A stretch of DNA of 64,000 bases from Mycobacterium sp. 4858 (GCF_900240975.1 NZ_LT968776.1:1979482-2043481); one strand, 5' to 3'; positions 40,289 through 49,204 are shown, counted from the first letter of the stretch. Program-made: numbers and translations. The notes: generated from the sequence alone by a model not told the origin.

Positions 40289-41332
40289 ATGGCAACGACG
40301 ATGCGCGCCGAGCGCTTCTACGCCGACACCAAAAGGGTTGCGCTCGAAGATGTTCCAATACCCGAGCCCGGCCCCGGTGAGGTCTTGGTCAAGGTCGCCT
40401 TCTGCGGCATCTGCCACTCCGACCTGAGCCTGATCAACGGCACCTTCCCGGCGCAGCAACCCGTGGTGACCCAGGGACACGAAGCCTCGGGCACCATCGC
40501 CAAACTGGGCCCGGAGGTGGCCGGCTGGGCCGAGGGGGACCGCGTCGTGGTCGCCGCCGGCCGGCCCTGCCAACGCTGCGCGAACTGCCGGCGCGGCGAC
40601 GTGGTCAATTGCCTGCGTATCCAGTTGATGGCCTTCGCCTACGACGGGGCGTGGGCCGAGTACACGGTGGCGCAGGCGGCGGGCCTGACCCGGGTGCCCG
40701 ACAACGTGCCGCTGGAGCAGGCCGCGATCCTGGCCGACGCGGTGTCCACGCCGTTCGGCGCCGTCGTCCGCACGGGCAAGGTGGCGGTCGGCGAGTCGGT
40801 CGGCGTCTGGGGCGTCGGCGGCCTCGGCACGCACATCGTCCAGCTCGCGCGGTTGGTGGGCGCCGTGCCGATCGTCGCCGTCGACATCAACCCCGCCGTG
40901 TTGGAGCGGGCACTGGCCGTAGGCGCGGACTACGCGTTCGACTCCCGCGAAGACGGGCTGCGGGACAAGATCGCGGACGTCACCGGCGGCCGCCTGCTGG
41001 ACGTGGCCTTCGACGCCGTCGGCCTGAAGGCGACGTTCGAGCAGGCCCTCGATTGCCTCACCTCGGGCGGCCGGCTGGTGGGCGTCGGGATGAGCGCCGA
41101 GGCGCCGACCGTGGGACCGACCGCGCTGTTCGGTCTGACCCGCAAGCAGGTGCTGGGCCACCTGGGCTATCAGAACGTCGACATCGAAACCCTGGCGAAG
41201 CTGGTTTCGGCCGGGCGCCTTGACCTTTCACGGTCGATCAGCCGGATCGTCGCCCTGGAAGACGTGGCGCACGGCATCGAGATGCTCGAGCGGCAGGAGG
41301 GCGACCCCATCCGGATCCTGGTGCGGCCCTGA
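40289..41332 (+). CDS. Zinc-dependent MDR alcohol dehydrogenase
   Basis: The 347-aa protein has catalytic zinc ligands C39 (CGICHSD) and H64-E65 (GHE), and the structural zinc site C94, C97, C100, C108 in CQRCANCRRGDVVNC. The nucleotide site VWGVGGLGTH follows near 173-182. It oxidises alcohols or reduces aldehydes with NAD(P). The ending SRSISRIVALEDVAHGIEMLE is standard. It is cotranscribed with the TOBE protein gene 3 nt upstream and convergent with ephF. Confidence 0.92.
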   Translation: MATTMRAERFYADTKRVALEDVPIPEPGPGEVLVKVAFCGICHSDLSLINGTFPAQQPVVTQGHEASGTIAKLGPEVAGWAEGDRVVVAAGRPCQRCANCRRGDVVNCLRIQLMAFAYDGAWAEYTVAQAAGLTRVPDNVPLEQAAILADAVSTPFGAVVRTGKVAVGESVGVWGVGGLGTHIVQLARLVGAVPIVAVDINPAVLERALAVGADYAFDSREDGLRDKIADVTGGRLLDVAFDAVGLKATFEQALDCLTSGGRLVGVGMSAEAPTVGPTALFGLTRKQVLGHLGYQNVDIETLAKLVSAGRLDLSRSISRIVALEDVAHGIEMLERQEGDPIRILVRP

Positions 41333-41344
41333 GCGCGCGGACGC

Positions 41345-42235
41345 TCAACCTTCGCCGCGCAGGAAAGCCCTGACCCGGTCCAGCACCAGCTCCGGGCGCT
41401 GGTCGACGATCCAGTGGCCGACGCCGTCGACCAGCTCCACCTTGAAATCGCTGATGTGGTTGGCATATCCGTCGGTCAGGTCGGGCGTGATGACCGGGTC
41501 TTCGGTGCCGGTCAGCCAGCGAACGGGTACCTCGACGCGAGCGTCGTCGTACTCGCCGCGCATCCAGCGCAGCATCTCGCCGGTCTGGAAGCTGCGGTAC
41601 CACCGCGAACCGGCTTCGGCATGGCCGGGCTGGCGCATGCACTCGAGGTACATGGCGACGTCGTCGTCGGGCAGCGTGAAGCCGCCGCCGACCCAGGATC
41701 CCAGCAGGCGGACGAAGCGTGAGTTGGGAGTGCTGATCACCCGCGGGCCGACGACCGGCAACGAAATCGGGATCTGGTACCAGAACCGCCAGACGTTGCG
41801 GACCGTCGACAGCCCCCGCTTCACCCAGGGCGCGACGGTGTTCACCCCGAAGAAGCCGGTCACCCTTTCCGGGTGGCGCAGCATCATGATGAAGGCCACC
41901 GGCCCGCCCCAGTCGTGCGCGACGAGCTTGACCGTCTTCACGTTCAAGCGATCCAGGACGGCCGCCAGATCGTCGGCCATCTCGGCCTTGGTATAGCTCG
42001 AGCGCGGCGCCGAACTCCAGCCGGCGCCGCGCAGGTCGGGGCACAGCACCCGGTAGCCGTCGGCGGCGAGCGGCCCGATCAGGTTGTGCCATTCCCACCA
42101 GTTCTGGGGGAAGCCGTGCACCAGCATCACCGCCGGCCCGTCGGCCGGACCCGCGTCCGCGACGTGGATCGTCACCCCGCTTCCCAGATCCACATACCTG
42201 TGTTCGACACCGTCCAGCGCGGGCATGGTCACCAT
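41345..42235 (-). CDS. ephF: Epoxide hydrolase EphF-like (alpha/beta hydrolase)
   Basis: This 296-aa protein has the oxyanion-hole motif HGFPQNW (40-46), the nucleophile D108 in HDWGG, and a late GVGHWIVDQ supplying the catalytic His. Asp as nucleophile marks an epoxide hydrolase or dehalogenase rather than an esterase. The lid tyrosines (YQIPIS and SRWYRSF) support epoxide hydrolysis. From memory M. tuberculosis ephF (Rv0134) sits beside Rv0135c. ATG 42235 is used; a second ATG lies three codons on. Confidence 0.9.
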   Translation of the reverse strand: MVTMPALDGVEHRYVDLGSGVTIHVADAGPADGPAVMLVHGFPQNWWEWHNLIGPLAADGYRVLCPDLRGAGWSSAPRSSYTKAEMADDLAAVLDRLNVKTVKLVAHDWGGPVAFIMMLRHPERVTGFFGVNTVAPWVKRGLSTVRNVWRFWYQIPISLPVVGPRVISTPNSRFVRLLGSWVGGGFTLPDDDVAMYLECMRQPGHAEAGSRWYRSFQTGEMLRWMRGEYDDARVEVPVRWLTGTEDPVITPDLTDGYANHISDFKVELVDGVGHWIVDQRPELVLDRVRAFLRGEG

Positions 42236-42264
42236 GCCAAAAGAAGCTAGCGGGCTGCCGCGGG

Positions 42265-43500
42265 TTAGGCCAGAAACCGCTCGACATAGGGCGCGAACCG
42301 GTCACGCAAGTCGGCCTCGTCCAATCCGAACATCTCGCAGGACGTCGCGACATTGCCCAGCCGGCCGCGGCGATGGCCGGCCAGGTAGGCGTCGATCGCG
42401 GTTCGGGCCTCGTCGGTGAACGGCTCACCGGCCAGGGCGTACACCCGCTCGGCCACACCGAGCTCGTCGGCCATGAAGTCGTCGAAACGGATGTCGATCG
42501 AGCGGTCCGGGCCGATGGTGTCGCGGTCGCGAACGAGCGCGGAGAGCATGTCGTCCAGGCGGTCGATCCACGAGGCCGCGATCTCGGCCACCGGCACGGG
42601 CGTTCGGTGCATGCGCGCGGAGTAGGTGATCATCGCGATCATCGACAGCGCCACCGGCACCGGATCGCGGTGCGTGAACACGACGATGCCGCCGGGGAAG
42701 ACACGCCTCAGCACCGGCACCTGCTCGAGATGCTGGGGCGACTTGAGCAGCCAGCGCCGCCCGCCCCGCAGGAACTGCATGGCTTTGAGTTGCCGGGCGA
42801 GGTATTCGTAGTGCGGCGTCTGGTCGTGGGCCCGGTAGTAGTCACGCCAGCGCGGCACGTGGGCCAGCGTCTCGAAGAGCATGGTCGAAAAGTCGTTGGC
42901 GAGCAGCTGGATCTCTTCGTGGACGTGCTCGGTGGTCATCTCGTGCATCAGCGGGAAGTGGGGCATCACGGTGTTGATCACGCCGATCGCGACGTCCATC
43001 CGCGCGCGCCGCGGGTCCGGCTCGATCCCGGCCTCGGCCGGCAGCGGGAACGGTTCGACGCTTTCCCAATACGGCATGCTGCGGAACGTGGGCGGGACGG
43101 CCAGCATGTTGTGCAGGTGGGTGGTGCCGGTGCGGGGCAGCCCCGCGATCACCACCGGCGGCTGCAGCTCGATGTCGTCGATCTCGGGATGCCGCCGCAG
43201 CAGGTCGGTGAGCAGCAGCCGGTTCTTGAGCAGTTGCAGCAGCTGCCCGTAGAAGTTCACGACCCCGGCCCCGTGCACCCCTTCGATGTCGCGCAGCGCG
43301 GCGAGGTAGGCCTCGAGTCGCTCCCGATAGTCCGACGGACCGAAGTCGTCCAGGCCGGTGTCGGCGGCGGCCCGCGCGCGTAGCGCGTCGGCATCCAGCG
43401 GGCAGTCCGGCGCGAGCGAGGCCATCATGTCGAGGATTTGTTGCGCCTCGGGGCTGAAGCGGGGCCGGGCGAGGTCGTCAAGGAGAACGGCGTCGGTCAC
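42265..43500 (-). CDS. PAPS-dependent sulfotransferase
   Basis: The 411-aa protein (GTG at 43500) has the 5'-phosphosulfate loop GLPRTGTTHLHNML (120-133) and the 3'-phosphate site VVFTHRDPVPVALS. LLKSPQHLEQVPVLRRVFPGG lies between them. It belongs to the large mycobacterial Stf-like sulfotransferase group that modifies lipids, sterols or glycans; acceptor unknown. Only 28 nt separate it from the divergent TetR gene at 43529, so one operator could control both. Confidence 0.9.
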   Translation of the reverse strand: MTDAVLLDDLARPRFSPEAQQILDMMASLAPDCPLDADALRARAAADTGLDDFGPSDYRERLEAYLAALRDIEGVHGAGVVNFYGQLLQLLKNRLLLTDLLRRHPEIDDIELQPPVVIAGLPRTGTTHLHNMLAVPPTFRSMPYWESVEPFPLPAEAGIEPDPRRARMDVAIGVINTVMPHFPLMHEMTTEHVHEEIQLLANDFSTMLFETLAHVPRWRDYYRAHDQTPHYEYLARQLKAMQFLRGGRRWLLKSPQHLEQVPVLRRVFPGGIVVFTHRDPVPVALSMIAMITYSARMHRTPVPVAEIAASWIDRLDDMLSALVRDRDTIGPDRSIDIRFDDFMADELGVAERVYALAGEPFTDEARTAIDAYLAGHRRGRLGNVATSCEMFGLDEADLRDRFAPYVERFLA

Positions 43501-43510
43501 GGCGACTTAT

Positions 43511-43529
43511 GTTACTCTCGGTTTCGTAA
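43511..43529. promoter_or_regulatory. Weak inverted repeat between sulfotransferase and TetR genes
   Basis: GTTAC (43511-43515) and GTAA (43526-43529) face each other with 10 nt between, inside the 28-nt divergent gap. It is short and imperfect; listed because an operator is expected here. Confidence 0.25.
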
Positions 43530-44104
43530 TGGTAGTGGATTTTGGCCGGCCCCGTGACCCACGCATCGACGGCGCGGTGCTGAGCGCCACCGTGGAACTG
43601 CTCGCCGAGACCGGCTACGCCGGGCTGCTGGTGTCCGCGATCGCCGAACGCGCCGGCACCAGCAAGCCCGCGATCTACCGGCGCTGGCCGAGCAAGGCGC
43701 ACCTCGTCCACGAGGCGGTGTTCCCCATCGGCGCCGCCACCGAGCTGCCCGATACCGGGTCACTGCCCGAGGACCTTCGCGAAATGGTCCGTCGCTCAAT
43801 GACTTTCCTGACGACGCCGGCCGCCCGGGCGGCCTTGCCGGGGCTGGTGGCCGAGATGGCCGCCGACCCTTCCCTGCATGCGGCGCTGCTGGAGCGGTTC
43901 GCCGGCGTCATCGGCGGGGGTCTCGCCGAGTTACTCGAGCGGACCGCGGGCCGCGGCGAGGTCCGGCCCGACGTGACCGCCGCCGAACTGACCGAGGCCA
44001 TCGCCGGCATCACGCTCATGGGCCTGTTGACCCGCGTCGCCGAGCTCGACGATACGTGGGTCGATCGCACTACCACCTTGCTTCTGAAGGGAATCCGCGC
44101 ATGA
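43529..44104 (+). CDS. TetR-family regulator
   Basis: The ATG at 43529 gives 191 aa. GRPRDPRIDGAVLSATVELLAETGYAGLLVSAIAERAGTSKPAIYRRWPSK is the expected TetR DNA-binding domain. The C-terminal domain resembles TetR_C_11 (LTEAIAGITLMGLLTRVAEL). Its stop overlaps the DUF1214 start (ATGA), so the two are cotranscribed. It is divergent from the sulfotransferase gene. Confidence 0.9.
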   Translation: MVVDFGRPRDPRIDGAVLSATVELLAETGYAGLLVSAIAERAGTSKPAIYRRWPSKAHLVHEAVFPIGAATELPDTGSLPEDLREMVRRSMTFLTTPAARAALPGLVAEMAADPSLHAALLERFAGVIGGGLAELLERTAGRGEVRPDVTAAELTEAIAGITLMGLLTRVAELDDTWVDRTTTLLLKGIRA

Positions 44105-45213
44105 CGCACGAAACGACGGCCGCGTGGCAGGAGCTGCTGGGCACCCTCGGCGCCCTGGACCGGTCCTTTATGGAGGGCGACCGGGCGGTCACCGACGAGC
44201 GGCACGTCGCGGACGGCTACCGCATGCTCGCCAGCACGCTCGGCGTGGCCTTCGACGCCTACCTGTTCACCGAGCCGAGCCGGCCCCAGTTCTTCGCCGT
44301 GAACACGCCGTTCCGCCGCGACCGGCGCTGGGGCGGCGACAACACCGACGCCTACTACCACCTCTGCCCCGTCGATCCGCAGCGCCGCTACCGCATCAGC
44401 GGCAACACGGGTGACAGCGTGTACTTTTCGGTGACCGCCTACAACGAGCCGTCGCCGGGCGCGTGGTCCGACCGGGTGGTCGCGATCGTCCGCGACAGCG
44501 ATCTGGACGTAGACGCCGACGGCAACTTCTCCTTCGAACTCGGCCCCACGCCGGACGCCGCCGTGCTGATGACCCGCGACTACCAGGCCGACCCGCTGAC
44601 CGGGCGCCCCGTCACGTGGCGGATCGAGGCGCTCGAGGCGCCGGACCCCATCCGGCACGGCGACGCCGAGACCGCGGCGGGCCTGCGCGCGGTGTCGACC
44701 TGGTTGCGCACCATGTTCGCGATCGTGCCGCTGGCGGTCGGGACGCGCGTCGACGAGACGCACGCTCTGGGACACGAAACCGCTTACGCCGCAAATGAAT
44801 TCGCCGACCCGTACCAAGTCCCCGACGCCAACTTCGGGTGGTCGGCGCGCGACGCCTGCTACTCGTACGGCAGCTTCGTGCTCGACGACGACGAAGCGCT
44901 GGTGATCACGCACCGGCCGCCCGCCTGCCGGTTCTGGAACCTGGTGGTGTGGAACCAGTTCATGGCCACCTTCGGCGCCGCCGAGGGCCCCGATGTCCGC
45001 TGCTCGATCAACGGCCACAGCGCCGCGGTCAACAGCGACGGCTCGGTGACCATCGTGTTGTCCCGCGCACTGACCGGTCACCCGAATTCGCTGACCACGC
45101 TGGGCTACCCGCGCGGGAACCTCGCCTTCCGGTGGTTCCTGGCCGACGGGGTGCCGGCGCGGCCCCAGGTGAAGCTGATGAAGGCCGCGCAGGCACCGAC
45201 CGCCACCACCTAA
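44101..45213 (+). CDS. DUF1214 domain protein
   Basis: The ATG at 44101 gives 370 aa. The C-terminal part, GNLAFRWFLADGVPARPQVKL preceded by CRFWNLVVWNQFM and SDGSVTIVLSRA, is DUF1214, a beta domain often found in proteins induced with lipid or xenobiotic metabolism. The N-terminal region (about 20-170) includes FTEPSRPQFFAVNTPFRRD and GDSVYFSVTAYNE. No signal peptide. Biochemical role unknown; cotranscription with TetR suggests an inducible function. A long hairpin follows the stop. Confidence 0.82.
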   Translation: MTHETTAAWQELLGTLGALDRSFMEGDRAVTDERHVADGYRMLASTLGVAFDAYLFTEPSRPQFFAVNTPFRRDRRWGGDNTDAYYHLCPVDPQRRYRISGNTGDSVYFSVTAYNEPSPGAWSDRVVAIVRDSDLDVDADGNFSFELGPTPDAAVLMTRDYQADPLTGRPVTWRIEALEAPDPIRHGDAETAAGLRAVSTWLRTMFAIVPLAVGTRVDETHALGHETAYAANEFADPYQVPDANFGWSARDACYSYGSFVLDDDEALVITHRPPACRFWNLVVWNQFMATFGAAEGPDVRCSINGHSAAVNSDGSVTIVLSRALTGHPNSLTTLGYPRGNLAFRWFLADGVPARPQVKLMKAAQAPTATT

Positions 45214-45218
45214 CCCGC

Positions 45219-45276
45219 CGAGTGTGTGGCCTACGTACGTGAACCGCGTTGATTCCGTCCGTAGCCCCCACACTCG
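45219..45276. terminator. Long hairpin between convergent genes, possible bidirectional terminator
   Basis: 21-nt arms at 45219-45239 and 45256-45276 pair at 17 of 21 positions around a 16-nt loop; both outer ends read CGAGTGTG/CACACTCG. It fills the gap between the DUF1214 stop (45213) and the LLM stop (45280). There is no T-run, as usual for mycobacterial terminators. Confidence 0.55.
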
Positions 45277-45279
45277 AGA

Positions 45280-46323
45280 TCAGCCGACCGCCGAAACCAG
45301 CTCGATGGCCCGGCCCAGGGTGCGCAGCTTGGCCTCCAGTGTGTCGCCGGCCGGATACAGCCGCACCGTGTTCACGCCGGCGTCCCGCCACACCGCAAGC
45401 CGGGCGCGCACCATCTCCTCGGTGCCGATCAGCGTCGTGGCCAGCACCATCTCGTCGGTGATCAGGGCGGCCGCGCCGTCGCGATCGCCCCGCTGCCAGC
45501 GCTCACGGGCCTCGGCGGCGATGTCGGCCCAGCCCTGCCGGCTGTAGGCCCGGTTGTAGTAGTTCGTGCTCGCGGACCCCATCCCGCCGAGGCTGAAGGC
45601 CAACCCCTTCTTGCGGCCGGCGACCATCCCGCGCAGTTCGTCCTCCCCGGCGGCGAAGGCGACCTCGGCGCCCTGGCAGATGTCCACGTCGGAGCGCGTG
45701 CGGCCGGCGGCGGCTAAGCCCTCGTCCAAGTGCGAGAAGTAGGCTTCGCCCGCGCCCTCGGGGACGAAGCTGGTGCCCAGCCAGCCGTCGGCGATCCGCC
45801 CGGTCAACCGCAGCATCGCCGGTGACAGCGCGGCGAGGTAGATGGGGATGGGATGCTCGGGCCGGGTCGACAATCGCATCGGCACGCCCTCACCACCGGG
45901 TAGCGGAATGTGAAATTGCTTGCCGGAGTAGGAGATTCTCCCCCCGCTGAATACCTGCCGCACGATCTCGACGGTCTCGGCGATGCGGGCCAGGGGCCGG
46001 CCGAACGACACGCCGTGCAGGCCCTCGATCACCTGCGGGCCGGAGGCGCCCAGTCCGAGCAGGAAACGCCCGCCCGACAGGTTGGACAGGGTGATCGCCG
46101 TCTGGGCGACCATGACGGGCGAACGAACGCCGACTTGCAGAACGCCCGACCCGAGCAGGATCCGCTCGGTTCGCGCCGCCAGGTAGCCCAGCGCCGACGG
46201 CGCGTCGGAGCCCCAGGCCTCGGCCACCCAGCACACGTCGAGGCCCAGCTTCTCCGCCTCGACGACGAAGGTCGCGGTGTCACGACCGGCGGTGGACAAC
46301 TCGACCGTCGTCGCGGTGCGCAT
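45280..46323 (-). CDS. LLM-class F420-dependent oxidoreductase
   Basis: The ATG at 46323 overlaps the SRPBCC stop (TGATG), giving 347 aa. AEKLGLDVCWVAEAWGSDAPSALGYLA, TAITLSNLSGGRFLLGLGASGPQ and IPIYLAALSPAMLRLTGRIADGW are standard for the mycobacterial TIGR03559-like group of F420-dependent oxidoreductases. It is cotranscribed with the SRPBCC gene. Substrate unknown. Confidence 0.88.
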   Translation of the reverse strand: MRTATTVELSTAGRDTATFVVEAEKLGLDVCWVAEAWGSDAPSALGYLAARTERILLGSGVLQVGVRSPVMVAQTAITLSNLSGGRFLLGLGASGPQVIEGLHGVSFGRPLARIAETVEIVRQVFSGGRISYSGKQFHIPLPGGEGVPMRLSTRPEHPIPIYLAALSPAMLRLTGRIADGWLGTSFVPEGAGEAYFSHLDEGLAAAGRTRSDVDICQGAEVAFAAGEDELRGMVAGRKKGLAFSLGGMGSASTNYYNRAYSRQGWADIAAEARERWQRGDRDGAAALITDEMVLATTLIGTEEMVRARLAVWRDAGVNTVRLYPAGDTLEAKLRTLGRAIELVSAVG

Positions 46324-46847
46324 CAGCGCACCCCGTGCTCGGCCAGCCTCTTGATCGCCGCCAGTGTCTTGCCCATCGCGGCCTCGAACTCGCGCATCCG
46401 AACGAACACGATCTTCTGCTCCTTGTCGGGCATCGATTCGATGGCCACCGACAGCCCCGAACGTCCCGGACCCATCTGCATCCAGTAGCTCAGCGCCGTG
46501 CCGCCGTCGCGGGGGGTCAGCCGGAACCGCCACGTCGCCGCGGGGTTGGTGGGATCGCCGACGGCCCAGGCGAATTCGCGGGGCTCGTGGCACGCGACGA
46601 TCTGCGAGCTGGAGCTCCATTGCCCGAAGGCCTCGTGTTCGTTGTGTCCGATGAAGCAGGCACCCACGCGCGGGGCGTCGGCACCCTCGGCCCACTCCAC
46701 GGCTTGCAGCTCATTACTCAGCGTCGGCATCAGCTTGATGTCGGAAACCAGGCTCCACACGCGGGCGGGGTCCGCGTCGATCCACGTCGATGCTTCCACC
46801 GTCGGTTTGTCCGCATAGCGCGCGCCGGTCCATTCCACGTCGCCCAT
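46323..46847 (-). CDS. SRPBCC (START-like) ligand-binding protein
   Basis: The 174-aa protein has ASTWIDADPARVWSLVSDIKLMPTLS, the N-terminal polyketide-cyclase2/SRPBCC signature, and WRFRLTPRDGGTALSYWMQMG on the hydrophobic groove strands. Such proteins bind small hydrophobic ligands and sometimes hand them to a partner enzyme; here the LLM oxidoreductase gene overlaps it by one base. Catalytic function cannot be read. Confidence 0.87.
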   Translation of the reverse strand: MGDVEWTGARYADKPTVEASTWIDADPARVWSLVSDIKLMPTLSNELQAVEWAEGADAPRVGACFIGHNEHEAFGQWSSSSQIVACHEPREFAWAVGDPTNPAATWRFRLTPRDGGTALSYWMQMGPGRSGLSVAIESMPDKEQKIVFVRMREFEAAMGKTLAAIKRLAEHGVR

Positions 46848-46893
46848 TGTCCCCCGCGCGCAAGGCCCACGGCGCGGGGGACGCGGCCCGCCG

Positions 46894-48000
46894 TCAGGCG
46901 GCGGCGGGCGCCGGGTCGGCCGATCGGTCGTTCGTGGCGTTGCGCAGCACCGAGTCCGGGAACGTCAGCCGGACGATCTTGCGGACGACGGTGCCGAACT
47001 GGCGCAGCAGCGGGCCGCGGTTGTAGGGGATGCCGTAGCGCTCGCAGATCGCTTGCACCTCGGGCGCGACCTCGGCGTAGCGGCGCGCCGGCATGTCCGG
47101 GAACAGGTGGTGCTCGATCTGGTGGGACAGGTTGCCGGAGAGCAGGTGAAAGAGCTTGCCGCCGGTGAGGTTCGCCGAGCCGAGCACCTGGCGGAAGTAC
47201 CACATGCCGCGGGACTCGTCCTTGGTCTCCTCGACGGTGAATTCCTGGGTGCCGTCGGGGAAGTGGCCACAGAAGATGATCATGTACGACCACACGTTGC
47301 GCATCAGATTCGCCGAGAGATTGCCCGCGAAGACGAAGGGTGCGAACGGGCCGGCCAGCAACGGGAACGCCACGTAGTCCTTGAGGGTTTGCCGGCGCGT
47401 CTTCTTCCAGATCGCGCGCAGCACCTCGCGTTTGTCGGCGAGCTCGATTTCGCCGGAGCGGATGCGCTCGGTCTCCAGTTCGTGCAGCGCGACGCCGTAC
47501 TGAAACAGCACCATCAGCAGGAAGGCGTAGACGGGGTTACCCAGGAAGTACGGCTGCCAGGGCTGGTCTTCGCTCATCCGCAGGATGCCGTAGCCGATGT
47601 CGCGGTCCATTCCCACGATGTTGGTGTGAGTGTGGTGCATGTAGTTGTGGGAGTGGCGCCACTGATCGGCCGGGCATGCGGTGTCCCACTCGAAGGAGCG
47701 GCCGGAGATGTTCGGGTCGCGCATCCAGTCGTACTGACCGTGCATGATGTTGTGGCCGATTTCCATGTTGTCGAGGATCTTCGACAATCCGAGCATGGTC
47801 GTGCCCAGCAGCCAGGCGGGCGGAAGGAACAGCAACGCGCGGCCGCCGACTTCCAGCGCGCGCTGCGCCTTGATGACGCGGCGGATGTAGTCGGCGTCCT
47901 GCGCGCCCAGGTCAGCCATCACGCGCTCCCTGATGGCGTCCAGCTCGCGGCCGAATGCGTCGGCCTGCTCGGGGGTGAGGGTGATCTTGTTCTGTGTCAT
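46894..48000 (-). CDS. desA3: Membrane fatty acid desaturase, DesA3-like
   Basis: The 368-aa integral membrane di-iron enzyme has three His boxes: HNIMH (83-87), HSHNYMHH (116-123) and HQIEHH (293-298). This is the arrangement of stearoyl-CoA delta-9 desaturase DesA3 (Rv3229c), which makes oleate with the reductase Rv3230c. The ferredoxin-reductase gene lies 33 nt upstream on the same strand, so electron donor and desaturase are coexpressed. From memory, the M. tuberculosis pair is at a distant locus, so this copy may be an additional paralogue; the symbol is by similarity only. Confidence 0.88.
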   Translation of the reverse strand: MTQNKITLTPEQADAFGRELDAIRERVMADLGAQDADYIRRVIKAQRALEVGGRALLFLPPAWLLGTTMLGLSKILDNMEIGHNIMHGQYDWMRDPNISGRSFEWDTACPADQWRHSHNYMHHTHTNIVGMDRDIGYGILRMSEDQPWQPYFLGNPVYAFLLMVLFQYGVALHELETERIRSGEIELADKREVLRAIWKKTRRQTLKDYVAFPLLAGPFAPFVFAGNLSANLMRNVWSYMIIFCGHFPDGTQEFTVEETKDESRGMWYFRQVLGSANLTGGKLFHLLSGNLSHQIEHHLFPDMPARRYAEVAPEVQAICERYGIPYNRGPLLRQFGTVVRKIVRLTFPDSVLRNATNDRSADPAPAAA

Positions 48001-48033
48001 GGCTTTTCCTCCAAGGAATTGGGTGGCTTGTCA

Positions 48034-49128
48034 CTACAGCGACAGCTCGACGTCGCCGACGGGGACCGACACACAGATCTGCACGTCCTCGTCGGGACCG
48101 GTCGAGACCGCGCCGGTGATCAGGTTGCGCACCGTTCCGGTGGTCTTCCGTCGGGTGCAGGTGTGGCAGATGCCCATCCGGCAGCCGTTTTCCGGTGTCA
48201 GGCCCGCCGACTCCGCCTGGTCCAGCAGCGAGCGTCCGTCGTCGACGACATCGACGCCGCTGTCGGAGAAGCTGACCCGCCCGCCCGAGGGATCCGCCGG
48301 TGCATCGAATGACGGCGGCACGAAGCTCTCGGTGCGGACGTTGTCGCAGTGCTTGCGGACGGCGTCGACCAAAGGCGCCGGCCCGCAGACGAACACCGCG
48401 TCCGGGGATGGCATCGCGGCGGCCAGGTGTGCGGCATCGAACCGGCCGGCAAGGTCACCGCCGCCCGATCGGGTGTAGCCGTGTAGCACCCGGACGCCGG
48501 GCAGCGTGGCGAGTTCGTCGCGGTAGCATGCCTCGGCCGCGGTGTGGGCGTAGTGGACGAACGCGATCTCGCCCGCGTGGCCCTCGGCGACCAGGGTGCG
48601 CAGCATCGCCATCACCGGCGTGATGCCGCTTCCGCCGGAAACGAAGAGGATTCGCCGCGGCCTGTCCTTGGGCAGCGTGAAGTCGCCGCCGACACCCGCC
48701 AAACCGACCACCATGCCGGGGTGGGCGTGCTCGTACAGGTAGGTCGAGACGAGCCCGGCGTCGTGCCGGCCGACCGTCAGCTCCAGCCGGCTCGCGCCCT
48801 CGGCGTTGGCCGGCGAATAGCAGCGGGTGTGCCGGCGGCCGTCGATCTCGACGGTGAGGTTGACGTACTGGCCGGCCTGGACCGTCCAGGCGGACGTGAA
48901 GCGCTCGTTCGGGGCGAGGACGAGCGTGACGCTGCGAGCGGTGTTGCGACGAACGCCGGTCACCTTGGCGCGGGCCTCCCCCAGCGTCCAGGTCGGCGCC
49001 ACCAGCTCGGTGTACCGGTCGACGCCGTGCGGGCCGGTGAGCAGGTCGAGAAGGTCTGAACCCAAGACGCGCTTCCGAAACGTGCGAGCGAGGGCCCGGC
49101 CAGAAGTCTGAGCGGTTTGAGTGAACAT
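48034..49128 (-). CDS. Ferredoxin-NAD(P) reductase with C-terminal 2Fe-2S domain (Rv3230c-like)
   Basis: The ATG at 49128 gives 364 aa. The FAD domain shows RCYSPANAEG (R102, Y104, S105) and the NAD(P) domain SGGSGITPVMAML. The C-terminal plant-type ferredoxin has the cluster ligands C316, C321, C324 and C352. It passes electrons from NAD(P)H to the desaturase encoded next. The first codons overlap a GTGAAC-type palindrome (49121-49136), so repressor binding here would block the promoter and start of this operon directly. Confidence 0.92.
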   Translation of the reverse strand: MFTQTAQTSGRALARTFRKRVLGSDLLDLLTGPHGVDRYTELVAPTWTLGEARAKVTGVRRNTARSVTLVLAPNERFTSAWTVQAGQYVNLTVEIDGRRHTRCYSPANAEGASRLELTVGRHDAGLVSTYLYEHAHPGMVVGLAGVGGDFTLPKDRPRRILFVSGGSGITPVMAMLRTLVAEGHAGEIAFVHYAHTAAEACYRDELATLPGVRVLHGYTRSGGGDLAGRFDAAHLAAAMPSPDAVFVCGPAPLVDAVRKHCDNVRTESFVPPSFDAPADPSGGRVSFSDSGVDVVDDGRSLLDQAESAGLTPENGCRMGICHTCTRRKTTGTVRNLITGAVSTGPDEDVQICVSVPVGDVELSL

Positions 49129-49136
49129 ATGTACAC
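49121..49136. promoter_or_regulatory. FabR/DesT-type operator candidate 1 (GTGAACATATGTACAC)
   Basis: The near-perfect palindrome has ACATATGT in its centre and GTG/CAC ends with one unpaired position on each side. It overlaps the reductase ATG at 49128 and shares GTGAAC with site 2. Confidence 0.55.
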
Positions 49137-49189
49137 CGTGGGGCCGTACCACCCGGTCAGTCAAGGGTTTACTGCCGCTCTGTGGTAGG

Positions 49190-49204
49190 GTTCACATAGT
49201 GAAC
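49190..49204. promoter_or_regulatory. FabR/DesT-type operator candidate 2 (GTTCAC-ATA-GTGAAC)
   Basis: Perfect 6-bp arms around ATA, with the right arm containing the GTG start codon of the repressor (49199-49201). Autorepression at a leaderless start is the simplest reading. Confidence 0.6.

Noticed and set aside
39434..41161. 575-codon open frame on the - strand
   Set aside because: Antisense to three well-supported genes (TetR, TOBE, alcohol dehydrogenase) and without domain text.
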